From Enterocloster bolteae (GTDB lineage: Bacteria; Bacillota; Clostridia; Lachnospirales; Lachnospiraceae), in contig NZ_CP022464.2 in NCBI RefSeq assembly GCF_002234575.2, forward strand, positions 4,340,001 through 4,404,000: a DNA stretch of 64,000 nucleotides. Reading direction: 5' to 3'. Below, piece by piece: positions 50,529 through 58,890 of the stretch. Positions within the stretch are counted from its first letter, which is position 1, and every line of letters starts with the position of its first letter. Under the pieces are notes generated by a model. It was not told where the DNA came from. It did no database searches and was given only the letters and a program-made list of their open reading frames with translations. A program made the translations under genes and the position numbers.

Positions 50529-51200
50529 TCATCCCTTCCGGTTCACGGGCCTTAATGCTGCCCAGTTCATCAATATAATGGACAGGAATGCGATGACCAC
50601 AATAACCGCCACATAGCGGTACGCCGTATCCATATTGCCTGCGGCCACCTCTGAATAGACCGCCATGGGAAGGGTCCTTGTTTTGCCTGCTATGTTTCCC
50701 GCAATCATGGCAGTGGCCCCAAATTCTCCCAGTCCCCTTGCAAATGCCAGGACGCCTCCGCTGACAACCCCCGGCAGGCCTCCGGTCATGAGCACCTTCC
50801 AGAAGATGCCCCACTCGCTCATGCCCAGGGTCCTGGCTGCCGCCACCAGGTTCTGGTCCACCTGTTCAAATGCGCCCCTGGCAGAGCGGTACATTAAAGG
50901 AAAGGACATGACCACGGCTGCAATCACCGTAGCTGTCCATGAAAATGCGATTTTAACACTGAAATATTCAATAAAAAACTGTCCTACCGGCCGTTTGACC
51001 CCAAACATATAGAGAAGGAAAAAACCGGCCACCGTAGGGGGAAGGACAAGGGGCAGCGTAAGCACGCCGTCCCAAATCAGCTTCCATGTTTCATTTTTCA
51101 TGCTCACCACAGCCCACGCCGCAAAGATTCCCAGAAAAAACGTAATGAAAATCGACAGGCTGGCTGTCTTCATAGATATCAGTATCGGTGACCAGTCCAT
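50529..51200 (-). CDS. modB: Molybdate ABC transporter permease ModB
   Basis: 223-residue permease with five hydrophobic segments: MDWSPILISMKTASLSIFITFFLGIFAAWAV at the start, LVLPPTVAGFFLLYMFG and the EAA loop AARTLGMSEWGIFWKVLMTGGLPGVVSGGVLAFARGLGEFGATAM. All are typical of ModB/CysT-type permeases. It lies 21 bp after modA. Confidence 0.95.
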   Translation of the reverse strand: MDWSPILISMKTASLSIFITFFLGIFAAWAVVSMKNETWKLIWDGVLTLPLVLPPTVAGFFLLYMFGVKRPVGQFFIEYFSVKIAFSWTATVIAAVVMSFPLMYRSARGAFEQVDQNLVAAARTLGMSEWGIFWKVLMTGGLPGVVSGGVLAFARGLGEFGATAMIAGNIAGKTRTLPMAVYSEVAAGNMDTAYRYVAVIVVIAFLSIILMNWAALRPVNRKG

Positions 51201-51221
51201 GAATGGATCCTCCCCTTTTCC

Positions 51222-52106
51222 TTACTCGCCTTTTGTAAATCCGTATTCTTCAAATACCTTCATGGCTTCGTCCGTCTTAAGGAATTCCACAAAGTTCTTT
51301 GCTTCCTCCGGGTGAGCCGTGTTCTTCACCACCGCCACAGGATAAATGACCTTCTTGGCAAGGCTTCCCTCCGGAGCCTCTGCCACCACTTCCACCTTGT
51401 CCGCCATGCTGGCTGCATCGGTAGCGTATACGATACCCGCGTCAGCGCTGGATGCGGCCACCTGGTTAAGCACCTCTGTCACGTTGGTTCCAAAGCTTAC
51501 CTTGTCCTGTATCTTATCCCAGATTCCCAGGCTGGTAAGGGCTTCCTCTGCATACTGTCCTGCCGGTACGCTGGCAGGATCCCCGAGAGCAATGGTCTCT
51601 GCCTTCTCAATGTCCTCAAACTTCTCTATGCCCGCGCTGCTGCCTGTTGGAACAATGAGCACAATCTTGTTCTCCAGCAGGCTGGTGATGGTGTCAGATT
51701 CAATCATGCCCTCCTCGTCCAGGGCTGTCATCTGCTTTGCCGCAGCCGACATAAACACATCCGCCTCCAGTCCTTCCTCAATCTGTGTCTGAAGCTTGCC
51801 TGAGCTGTCATAGGTACCCTTCACTGTCACGCCCGGATACTGCTCCTGGAACATGGGAATCAGTTCATCCTCATAGGCGTTCTTAAGGCTGGCCGCCGCC
51901 GCAACCAGAATCTCTGTGGATTCGCCTGCCTGGGCTGCGGTGGTCTCCCTGGCAGAAGTCTCTGCTTCTGTCTCTGCTGCAGTGGCAGTTGCCTGCGTTG
52001 TCTCTGCCTCGGTAGCTGCTGCTGTCTCCTTTGCGCCGCCTGAGCATCCGGTCAGAGCTGCCGCTGCCATCATTGCCGCCATCATCATGCAAATCTGTTT
52101 CTTCAT
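51222..52106 (-). CDS. modA: Molybdate-binding lipoprotein ModA
   Basis: 294 residues. Lipoprotein signal with lipobox LTGC at Cys21, an A/T/E-rich linker to about 64, then the ModA domain ILVAAAASLKNAYEDELIPMFQEQYPGVTV, YDSSGKLQTQIEEGLEADVFMSAA and DAGIVYATDA. It captures molybdate or tungstate outside the membrane. First gene of the modABC-HTH-xdhC operon; a ModE-like operator and structured leader precede it. Confidence 0.95.
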   Translation of the reverse strand: MKKQICMMMAAMMAAAALTGCSGGAKETAAATEAETTQATATAAETEAETSARETTAAQAGESTEILVAAAASLKNAYEDELIPMFQEQYPGVTVKGTYDSSGKLQTQIEEGLEADVFMSAAAKQMTALDEEGMIESDTITSLLENKIVLIVPTGSSAGIEKFEDIEKAETIALGDPASVPAGQYAEEALTSLGIWDKIQDKVSFGTNVTEVLNQVAASSADAGIVYATDAASMADKVEVVAEAPEGSLAKKVIYPVAVVKNTAHPEEAKNFVEFLKTDEAMKVFEEYGFTKGE

Positions 52107-52146
52107 AATTAATTCCTCCTGTAATTCTTAATCTTTTTTATATACA

Positions 52147-52243
52147 AATACAGGTACTCGTTATACTCAGACGACCATATCGTTTCCCACATAAATGCCC
52201 ATCTGCTGAGGATGAGCATTTATACCGGACAAATACCTGTATT
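52147..52243 (-). other. Inverted-repeat leader upstream of modA
   Basis: An outer pair AATACAGGTA / TACCTGTATT (10 bp, 52147-52156 with 52234-52243) encloses a hairpin ATAAATGC / GCATTTAT (52191-52198 with 52216-52223) and the ModE-like box. It could be a folded 5' leader, possibly a cofactor riboswitch, or a pair of protein-binding sites; AATACAGGTATT is itself near-palindromic. I cannot match it to the Moco riboswitch consensus from memory. Confidence 0.45.
52159..52182. promoter_or_regulatory. ModE-like operator upstream of modA
   Basis: On the minus strand CGATAT-N12-ATAACG, 24 bp, matching the outer parts and total length of the E. coli ModE consensus (CGnTATATA-N6-TATATAnCG). It lies 53 bp before the modA start and overlaps a TATAAC -10-like box. 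Confidence 0.55.
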
Positions 52244-52352
52244 CCTATATTTCTGTTATGGGTCTCTCCGGAGCATGTCTGAACCTGCTCTCAGGCGCGC
52301 ACCTGGCATAGGTAGCGGGTGCTATATTCACTGATAATTACGCAGCGCCGTG

Positions 52353-53321
52353 TTATCTTCTGGCACATTCCGAGGCGCTTCCCCTGAGTATCTTAAGGCC
52401 ATGGTCAAGGCTTCCCAGAATGAAGCCAAGACTCTCCTTAACCGCTTTGGGGCTTCCCGGCAGGTTCACAATCAGGGTCGTTCCCCGGATAACAGACACG
52501 CCTCTGCTGAGCATGGCCCGGTCTGTCACCTCCATGGACTTCATGCGGATGAATTCAGCGATTCCAGGCGCATTGCGCTCAGCCACAGCCATGGTGGCCT
52601 CCGGCGTCTGATCCCTGAGGGAAAATCCCGTTCCTCCGCTGGTCAGCACCAGGTCCACCTGGCGGCTGTCGGCCAGACGTATAAGCTGGGTCTTTAACTG
52701 GCCCGGCTCATCCGGCAGGAGCAGAAGCTCCACCACCTCATACCCGGCTGCCTCCAGCATCTCCTTGGCCGCAGGACCGCTCTCGTCCTTCCGCTCTCCC
52801 CTGGCGCCCTTGTCGCTGAGGGTAATGACGGCAGCTGTAAAGGGCCGTTCCTCTGCAGGCGGCTCCACCCGCATCACATCCCCGGGGCGGATAATTCCCT
52901 CACGGATGACTCTGGCAAACACGCCTTCCTTCGGCATGATGCACTCGCCCATGCGCTTGTAGATAGCGCAGTGGCTGTGGCATTCCTTTCCTATCTGGGT
53001 CATCTCCAGCTGCACATCCCCCGCGTATAGTCTGGTACCCACGGGAAGGCTTCTGAAATCAATGCCCTCCACCACCAGGTTCTCGCCAAAGGCCCCGTCT
53101 ATGACATTGGCTCCGCGCTCATTGAACGCCATCACCTTATCATAGGAGAGAAGGCTTACCTGACGGTGCCAGTGGCCTGCGTGGGCATCTCCCTCAATAC
53201 CGAAATCCACCAGGAAATGCCCCTCTTCTATGGCTCTCTTCTCGATTCCCCGTTTATCACTGATACAGATAGCCTTCACCACTCCGGTGGGACAGACACC
53301 CTGTTTAATCTGCTCTGACAT
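52353..53321 (-). CDS. MOSC domain fused to MogA-type molybdopterin-binding domain
   Basis: 322 residues. Residues about 15-150 are a MOSC domain (VDFGIEGDAHAGHWHRQVSLLS, GAFGENLVVEGID, QIGKECHSHCAIY with the conserved cysteine). Residues about 162-310 are a MogA/MoaB-type domain (AAVITLSDKGARGERKDESGP, LVLTSGGTGFSLRDQTPEAT, VNLPGSPKAV). The combination suggests molybdopterin adenylylation linked to sulfur handling of the cofactor. Start at 53321, with GGAGG inside the end of moaA; five bases separate the genes. Confidence 0.92.
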   Translation of the reverse strand: MSEQIKQGVCPTGVVKAICISDKRGIEKRAIEEGHFLVDFGIEGDAHAGHWHRQVSLLSYDKVMAFNERGANVIDGAFGENLVVEGIDFRSLPVGTRLYAGDVQLEMTQIGKECHSHCAIYKRMGECIMPKEGVFARVIREGIIRPGDVMRVEPPAEERPFTAAVITLSDKGARGERKDESGPAAKEMLEAAGYEVVELLLLPDEPGQLKTQLIRLADSRQVDLVLTSGGTGFSLRDQTPEATMAVAERNAPGIAEFIRMKSMEVTDRAMLSRGVSVIRGTTLIVNLPGSPKAVKESLGFILGSLDHGLKILRGSASECARR

Positions 53322-53326
53322 ATACC

Positions 53327-54385
53327 TTATCCTCCAATAGCAATCATGTTGTGTGCTTCTGTTATCTGACCCGGACGCTCGAAGCAGTGGGCCGCGGGTT
53401 TGCATAATACAGCCTGTTCCATGGCCTTCCTCAGTTCCCTCTGAAGCCCCTCGTCAGAAGGGCAGCCGGCATAGGGCCAGCGGTAATGCCCCTCCTCCTC
53501 AGGCCGTTCCTGTCCTTTTCTCAGTATCCGCCTCAGATCCACTCCGTCCTCATAGCACAAACAGGGTTTCAGATACCCCTGGGACGTAAGGCGCACCCGG
53601 TTGCAGTCGCTGCAGAATTTTCCGTGGATCGCGCTGATCAGTCCGATACTGCCCTTAAATCCCGGTATCCGGTAGTAGACAGCCGGTCCGAAGCCATGGA
53701 CCCTGTCATCCTCCTCCATATCGGGGTATGCCCTCATCATCTCCTCCAGCAGCTCCTGGTGGTTGATGGTCTTAAAATTCTTTCCGTAGCCAATGGGCAT
53801 CATCTCAATAAACCGCACATCCACCGGATATTCCCTTGCCAGCTCCACCATCTGCCGCCAGCCATCCTGTCCGGCTTCCCGCTGTTTCTCGTCCATCTGG
53901 CTGAAATCAATGGACACCGCATTGATTTTTACGGATACAGGCATGGCGCAGGCCCGCCTGACGGCTTCCATCACAGTGCCCAGGGCGTCGGTTCCCGTTA
54001 TCCTCTGGTACAGGTCCCTGTCCAGGGTGTCAAGGCTTATATTGATGCCGTCTATCCCGGCCTCCGCCAAATCATCCAGATACCGCTCCAGCAGCACGCC
54101 GTTGGTGGTTATGGTTACCTTCTCAATGCCCGGCGTGCTCTTAAGCTGCTTCACCAGCTGGCAGCAGTCCCTGCGCACCAGTGGTTCGCCCCCCGTCACC
54201 TTGATATGGCGTATGCCCAGGCCGGCAGCACAGATTCCCACGGCCTGGATCTCCTCCAGAGACAGGATATCCCATCTGGGCACGCACTCCACCCCATAGG
54301 GCATGCAGTACTTACAGCGCAGGTTGCACCTGTCCGTAATGGATATCCTCATATAGTCAATGGTTCTTCCCAATGCATCCTTCAT
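53327..54385 (-). CDS. moaA: GTP 3',8-cyclase MoaA
   Basis: 352 residues. Radical-SAM cluster C20-x3-C24-x2-C27 in TDRCNLRCKYC, C-terminal cluster FCSDCNRVRLTSQGYLKPCLC, and the conserved terminal Gly-Gly. It makes the first intermediate of molybdopterin from GTP. Start chosen at 54385 (MKDALGRTIDYMRI) because AGGGG lies 9 bp upstream; ATGs at 54412 and 54394 lie within or next to the moaC end and lack proper ribosome sites. The region between about 270 and 335 is less conserved and proline/charge-rich. Confidence 0.95.
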   Translation of the reverse strand: MKDALGRTIDYMRISITDRCNLRCKYCMPYGVECVPRWDILSLEEIQAVGICAAGLGIRHIKVTGGEPLVRRDCCQLVKQLKSTPGIEKVTITTNGVLLERYLDDLAEAGIDGINISLDTLDRDLYQRITGTDALGTVMEAVRRACAMPVSVKINAVSIDFSQMDEKQREAGQDGWRQMVELAREYPVDVRFIEMMPIGYGKNFKTINHQELLEEMMRAYPDMEEDDRVHGFGPAVYYRIPGFKGSIGLISAIHGKFCSDCNRVRLTSQGYLKPCLCYEDGVDLRRILRKGQERPEEEGHYRWPYAGCPSDEGLQRELRKAMEQAVLCKPAAHCFERPGQITEAHNMIAIGG

Positions 54386-54390
54386 ATTGC

Positions 54391-54885
54391 TCATCCCCTG
54401 TTCCGGGCACATCTGGGGTTATGGAATTCCCCGCTCTTGCCTCCGCTTTTATGTTCCAGGTAAATGTCTCCGATCTCCATGGACTTATCCACGGCCTTGC
54501 ACATGTCGTAAACTGTCAGCAGCGCCACAGACACCCCGGTCAGCGCCTCCATCTCCACCCCGGTTTTTCCCGTGGTCCTGGCCGTGCAGACCGCCTCAAT
54601 CTCATTGCTCTCTTTTTTTATGGTGAAATCCACGGTGAGCTTCGTAAGATTCAGTATATGGCACAGAGGAATCAGGTCCGAGGTCCTTTTGGCCCCCATA
54701 ATGCCTGCCACTCTGGCAACCCCCAGCACATCTCCCTTTGCCATGGTTCCCCGGGCCACCTTCTCAAGGCACTCAGGGCTCATAAAAATACTGCCTCTGG
54801 CCACTGCCTCCCGCTTTGTCTCAGCCTTATCCCCTACATCTACCATCAGGGCATTGCCCTGGTCGTCAAAATGTGTAAATTCCAT
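54391..54885 (-). CDS. moaC: Cyclic pyranopterin monophosphate synthase MoaC
   Basis: 164 residues, full length: MVDVGDKAETKREAVARGSIFM, IPLCHILNLTKLTV and VEMEALTGVSVALLTVYDMCKAVDKSMEIG are all MoaC hallmarks. It completes cPMP synthesis after MoaA. The moaA start lies 5 bp beyond its stop, so the two are translationally linked. Confidence 0.96.
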   Translation of the reverse strand: MEFTHFDDQGNALMVDVGDKAETKREAVARGSIFMSPECLEKVARGTMAKGDVLGVARVAGIMGAKRTSDLIPLCHILNLTKLTVDFTIKKESNEIEAVCTARTTGKTGVEMEALTGVSVALLTVYDMCKAVDKSMEIGDIYLEHKSGGKSGEFHNPRCARNRG

Positions 54886-54909
54886 GTCTGTTTCCTTTCC
54901 AACGGTTTG

Positions 54910-55968
54910 TTACATCCCTTTGCCGAACCCGCAGTTGGGGAAGGTACATTCCGGACAGTTAAGGCAAAGCCCGCCCTGGCCCAATGCGGCCAGATCATCT
55001 GCCGTCACCTGGTCATCCGCCATGATTCTGGGCAGAACCAGGTCAAATATAGTACGCCTGGCATACATGACGCAGCCCGGAAGTCCCATGATGGCAACCG
55101 TACGGGGATTTTCCCCATCTTTAACCTGGTAGTAGGCCAGCAGGAACATGGCTCCCGGCAGCACCGGCGCGCCGTAGGATACGATGTCTGCCCCGGTGTT
55201 GCGGATGGCAAGCGGCGTCTTGTCGTCCGGGTCCACACTCATACCTCCCGTACAGACAACCACGTCCGCGCCCTTTTGTATCATATCCAGGATGCTGGCC
55301 GTCACCTTGGTATCGTCATCGTTCCATGTCACATGGTCAATAACCTCTGTGTCAAACTCTGAAAGCTTTCCCCGGATCACAGGGGTGAAGGTATCCTTGA
55401 TACGGCCGTAAAACACCTCATTTCCCGTTGTAACGATACCCACCTTTTTATGTAAAAATGGTTTCAGCTCCAGGATGGGACATCCCCCGGTGGCCTCTGC
55501 GGCCGCCTTTTTTGCTGCCTCCATCTTTTCTTCCTCAATCACAAGAGGGATAATCCTTGTCCCTGCCAGCTTGTCCCCCTTCTTCACTGCAAAATTGCCG
55601 TGACGGGTGGCTATCATCATCTGTCCGAATCCGTTTACCGCCTTAAGCCCCCGGTTATCCACCTTTAAAAGGCCGTCACATGCTGCCGTCAGCTCAATCT
55701 TTCCTTCCTTTGCCTGGGAACGCTCCATATGCTGCCCTTTGCACATGTCGCAGAGAATCTCTGCCGCATCATTCTCATGAAGCATTCCGTCTTCCTTCTC
55801 CCACACATAAAGCTGGTCCTTTCCCACACTTAAGAGGACCGGGATGTCTTCCTTCGTGACCACATGGCCCTTGCGGAATACCGCATCCTTTGTCACTCCC
55901 TTAATAATCTGGGTGATATCATGGCACAGTACGGTGCCTTCCGCATCCACTGTCTGAATCAGTTTCAT
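54910..55968 (-). CDS. MoeA-like molybdopterin-binding protein with Cys-rich tail
   Basis: 352 residues. The N-terminal half is MoeA-like in part; residues about 175-300 are a MoCF_biosynth domain (KKVGIVTTGNEVFYGRIKDTF, ADVVVCTGGMSVDPDDKTP, MGLPGCVMYA). The tail reads GLCLNCPECTFPNCGFG, a C-x2-C-x2-C-x4-C pattern that could bind a metal or iron-sulfur cluster. Start at 55968, with GGAGGT upstream; the frame to 56055 would run over the promoter. First gene of the moa operon. It probably inserts metal into molybdopterin or senses the cofactor. Confidence 0.88.
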   Translation of the reverse strand: MKLIQTVDAEGTVLCHDITQIIKGVTKDAVFRKGHVVTKEDIPVLLSVGKDQLYVWEKEDGMLHENDAAEILCDMCKGQHMERSQAKEGKIELTAACDGLLKVDNRGLKAVNGFGQMMIATRHGNFAVKKGDKLAGTRIIPLVIEEEKMEAAKKAAAEATGGCPILELKPFLHKKVGIVTTGNEVFYGRIKDTFTPVIRGKLSEFDTEVIDHVTWNDDDTKVTASILDMIQKGADVVVCTGGMSVDPDDKTPLAIRNTGADIVSYGAPVLPGAMFLLAYYQVKDGENPRTVAIMGLPGCVMYARRTIFDLVLPRIMADDQVTADDLAALGQGGLCLNCPECTFPNCGFGKGM

Positions 55969-55985
55969 TCTATTTAACCTCCGCC

Positions 55986-56009
55986 CGTTATTTATATTTT
56001 CAAATAACG
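55986..56009. promoter_or_regulatory. ModE-like operator upstream of the moeA-like gene
   Basis: Perfect 8-bp arms CGTTATTT-N8-AAATAACG, 24 bp in all, the length and outer bases of the ModE consensus. It lies just after the expected transcription start, between the -10 box and the ribosome site, a position that fits repression. Confidence 0.7.
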
Positions 56010-56019
56010 CATTACATAT

Positions 56020-56048
56020 AGAATAGCACCAGCGTTCGATTTTGTAAA
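56020..56048 (-). promoter_or_regulatory. Promoter of the moeA-moaC-moaA-MOSC operon
   Basis: Minus strand TTTACA (56048-56043), 17-bp spacer, TATTCT (56025-56020), about 50 bp before the start codon. Confidence 0.68.
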
Positions 56049-56096
56049 GATACATACACTACAAATGGAAATTAATATATGTTTTTATCAGTTTAT

Positions 56097-56144
56097 AAGA
56101 GAAAATGGCCGGGTGTTCCATCTGCGCGGCACACCTGACCATTT
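56097..56144 (-). terminator. Terminator after the second MocA-like gene
   Basis: Minus strand 14-nt arms AAATGGTCAGGTGT / ACACCCGGCCATTT pair at 13 positions (one G-U), followed by TCTCTTAT. It separates the acid-activation operon from the moa operon. Confidence 0.65.
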
Positions 56145-56152
56145 CCACACCT

Positions 56153-56803
56153 CTATGAGGTAATTCCTATTGAGATACGGAAATGTATCATTTTAGGACC
56201 TTGTTTCTGTATCTGGCTGTAATCATTCCAGTATCTGAGATTCATGTAATCCTGAGGTGTATCCGCGTCCAGGTATATTCCCGGATCCTCCACCTCCGGT
56301 TCTGTAATCGGCACTCCCAGGTGCTCCATGGCCCCCTTAAGCCCTCCTGCGCCCTTATAGGCGCAGATATCCGGTACCAGCCGGGAATCCATCCGGACAG
56401 GATGGCCCGGACGGCCGCCGCAGACCGGGCGCACCAGAGCGCCCGGACATTCCATCACCTGCTTAAAGGTGTCCTGCTCTATCAGCGGGACGTCCGCAGG
56501 CGTAATGAGAATCCGGCTGCACAGGCCGGCGGCCCTGGATATCCCCAGTTTCACCGAGTCAAACATCTGGCTGGAGGCATAATTTTCATTGCGGACAAAC
56601 ATGATATCCAGAGGCCACAGATAATCCATCAGCTGGTCCGCTTTATATCCCGCCACGATGATGACCGGAGATGCCCCTGCTGTCTTAAGATTTTCAATGG
56701 CCCTTACAATAATGGTGCTGTCTCCCAGCTCCAGAAGGGGTTTGAATTCATGCATCCTGGAGGACAAACCTGCCGCCAGTATCACTGCTCCGGTCCTTTC
56801 CAT
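56153..56803 (-). CDS. MobA/MocA-like molybdopterin nucleotidyltransferase
   Basis: 216 residues with an intact NTP_transf_3 signature ILAAGLSSRMHEFKPLL (about 8-24) and metal-binding Asp104 in TPADVPL. Further motifs GGRPGHPVRM and EVEDPGIYLDADTPQDY near the end. It would activate molybdopterin with a nucleotide. It is the closest relative in the window of the N-terminal part of the HTH fusion at 48378, and keeps the residues that protein lost. AGGAGGT precedes the ATG at 56803. Confidence 0.9.
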   Translation of the reverse strand: MERTGAVILAAGLSSRMHEFKPLLELGDSTIIVRAIENLKTAGASPVIIVAGYKADQLMDYLWPLDIMFVRNENYASSQMFDSVKLGISRAAGLCSRILITPADVPLIEQDTFKQVMECPGALVRPVCGGRPGHPVRMDSRLVPDICAYKGAGGLKGAMEHLGVPITEPEVEDPGIYLDADTPQDYMNLRYWNDYSQIQKQGPKMIHFRISIGITS

Positions 56804-56862
56804 AATATACCTCCTGAAGATACCTCCTGCTTTTGTCACTGCGGTGTTTCCCGGGACTTTGG

Positions 56863-57273
56863 CTAAACCTCCTGTCCCGGCGCCTTCACTATGACCATGA
56901 CGCCCTTTGCCCGGGCAGCCACAGCGCCTTCCCGCTTAATGGTGCCCTGGGCCCGGATGGAACGTCCCGTTCCAAACTCCGTCACCTGCGCCTCACACTC
57001 AATCCGTTCCCCCACATGAACCGGAGCCTTGTAATCCAGTTCCAGATGGGCTGTCACCACATCCAGGTCCGTATAGTAGAGGGCGTGTGCCATAAGGTCA
57101 TCCATAATGGAAGCCATGATGCCCCCGTGGAGCATGCCTTCATATCCCACATACGGCTTTTCCACGGTCCACAAAGCCCTGGCCCAGCCTTCTCCCTCTG
57201 TAATGTCCAGGTGCAGCCCTATGGGGTTCAGGCTTCCGCAGACAAAGCAGTTATCTGATTCCATCCTTCTCAT
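56863..57273 (-). CDS. PaaI-type hotdog thioesterase
   Basis: 136 residues, single hotdog fold. Core motif GYEGMLHGGIMASIMDDLMAHA (about 42-63) with the usual HGG and catalytic acidic residue, then AHLELDYKAPVHVGERIECEAQV. N-terminal CFVCGSLNPIGL is typical of the YbgC/PaaI-like 4HBT group. It would hydrolyse acyl-CoA esters. Located between the CoA-transferase (18 bp upstream) and the MocA-like gene in the same operon. Confidence 0.88.
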   Translation of the reverse strand: MRRMESDNCFVCGSLNPIGLHLDITEGEGWARALWTVEKPYVGYEGMLHGGIMASIMDDLMAHALYYTDLDVVTAHLELDYKAPVHVGERIECEAQVTEFGTGRSIRAQGTIKREGAVAARAKGVMVIVKAPGQEV

Positions 57274-57291
57274 ACACGTTTCCTCATTTCC

Positions 57292-58890
57292 CTAAAAATG
57301 GTCTCCCAGGCGTCCCCAGGTCTCTGAGAACAGGCCGGCATCCATGAGGGCCGGTCCCCCCTCAGGTATGATTGGCTTAAAGCCCATGTGGTCCAATATC
57401 TGTGTCTGTATATCAATGCCCGGAGCCACCTCGGCCAGCACCATGCCCTGGGCTGTCCTCTTAATCACGCACCGCTCCGTGATGAATGTAACCCGGTTTC
57501 CCTTTGCCAGGCACTGCTGCGCGTTAAAGGAAAGCTGTGCGCAGGATTCCACGAACTTGTCAAAACGTCCCTCCTGGTCAATGCACATCTTACCGTCTTC
57601 AATGTGGCATTTCAGCCCTCCTGCCGTAAATGAGCCCACAAAAATGGAGTGTCTGGCGTTGGCCGATATATTGGGGAAGCCGCCCACCCCGGCTATCCTG
57701 CCGTTGAGGAATGTGGTATTTACATTGCCGTCCCTGTCCACCTCGCTGAGTCCGAATACAGCCACATCCAGTCCTCCCTGGTCAAAGAAGCTGAAGTGGT
57801 CTGTCTGGGGATACATGGCCACCGGGTTATAATGGGCGCCAAAGTCTCCTCCCGGCGCAGGAATTCCCCCAATGAGGCCGGACTCTGATATAAGGGTCAC
57901 CTGTGAGTCAACCCCTTCCTCCATGAGCACATTGGGAACCAGTCCGGGCATCCCAATGCCCAGATTACACTTGTCTCCCCCATGTATTTCCATGGCAGTG
58001 CGCCTTGTGAATACTTTCTTATCATCTAACGGAAGGGGCGCTGCGCTGTTCTTCATGGGGATGCGGATTTCTCCGGTAAAGGCAGGATTAAAGTGGGTGA
58101 TATGGGTCTGCATCATGCGATCCGGATGCTCTGCAACACATATATAATCCACCAGAATTCCCGGCACCTTCACATTCCTGGGGTCCAGGGTCCCTGTGGC
58201 GGCCACCCGCTCCACCTGGGCAATGACAACAGCACCCGCTGCCTTTGCAGCCATGGCCAGGTCCAGCGGCTCGCAGGGCATGCATTCCTTCTCGTATGTC
58301 AGATTTCCGTCCTCATCCGCGGTGGTGGCCCGCAAAAGGGCCACTGTCAGCTTGGGCAGTGTATAAAACAGATACTCTTCTCCAAGGAAGTCGGGAATGT
58401 AGGTGACAATCTGTTTCCCTTCCTTTTTTGTCTTTTCATTGATCATGGCCCCGTCGTATCTCGGGTCCATAAACGTGCCCAGTCCCACCTTTGTCAGAAG
58501 CCCGGGAAAACCCCGTCCCATTTCCCGCCAAATCTGCCCCACCACTCCCAGGGGAATGTTGTATGCCAGAATCTTGTTGTCCACGATTTGTTTTGTCACC
58601 TTAAAGGAACATCCCACATGGCCGTGTATGCTGCATGAAAGCAGTCCGTCGTGAGCCAGGGCACACTCCCCCCTGCAGGTTTTTCCGTCCTCAGACATCC
58701 GGCCGAAATCCCCCTGGCCTGCGCCGTGGATATGGGTAATGCCCGATGGGTGTCCTGTTTCCATAAATCTGTTCTCAATTGCAAGCCCGATTTCCTCAGG
58801 CCAGCCTGTCATTCCCTGAACTGCCGAACCGATGACCGCTCCGTCCTGCACCAGCTCTGCCGCCTCTTTCACTGTTATGATTTTTGCCAT
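57292..58890 (-). CDS. Family I CoA-transferase (second copy)
   Basis: 532 residues, single-chain acyl-CoA:acetate/3-ketoacid CoA-transferase. Catalytic glutamate motif SESGLIGG (about 334-341), GDKCNLGIGMPGLVPNVL, and the same overall plan as the enzyme at 21714, including VGLGTFMDPRYDG. Clearly related but diverged along the whole length, so not a recent duplication. The start overlaps the ligase stop by 16 bp. Confidence 0.92.
   Translation of the reverse strand: MAKIITVKEAAELVQDGAVIGSAVQGMTGWPEEIGLAIENRFMETGHPSGITHIHGAGQGDFGRMSEDGKTCRGECALAHDGLLSCSIHGHVGCSFKVTKQIVDNKILAYNIPLGVVGQIWREMGRGFPGLLTKVGLGTFMDPRYDGAMINEKTKKEGKQIVTYIPDFLGEEYLFYTLPKLTVALLRATTADEDGNLTYEKECMPCEPLDLAMAAKAAGAVVIAQVERVAATGTLDPRNVKVPGILVDYICVAEHPDRMMQTHITHFNPAFTGEIRIPMKNSAAPLPLDDKKVFTRRTAMEIHGGDKCNLGIGMPGLVPNVLMEEGVDSQVTLISESGLIGGIPAPGGDFGAHYNPVAMYPQTDHFSFFDQGGLDVAVFGLSEVDRDGNVNTTFLNGRIAGVGGFPNISANARHSIFVGSFTAGGLKCHIEDGKMCIDQEGRFDKFVESCAQLSFNAQQCLAKGNRVTFITERCVIKRTAQGMVLAEVAPGIDIQTQILDHMGFKPIIPEGGPALMDAGLFSETWGRLGDHF

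Noticed and set aside
52270..52310. TPP riboswitch suggested by a CTGAGAG element before modA
   Set aside because: The other TPP core elements are absent and the downstream genes are molybdate transport.
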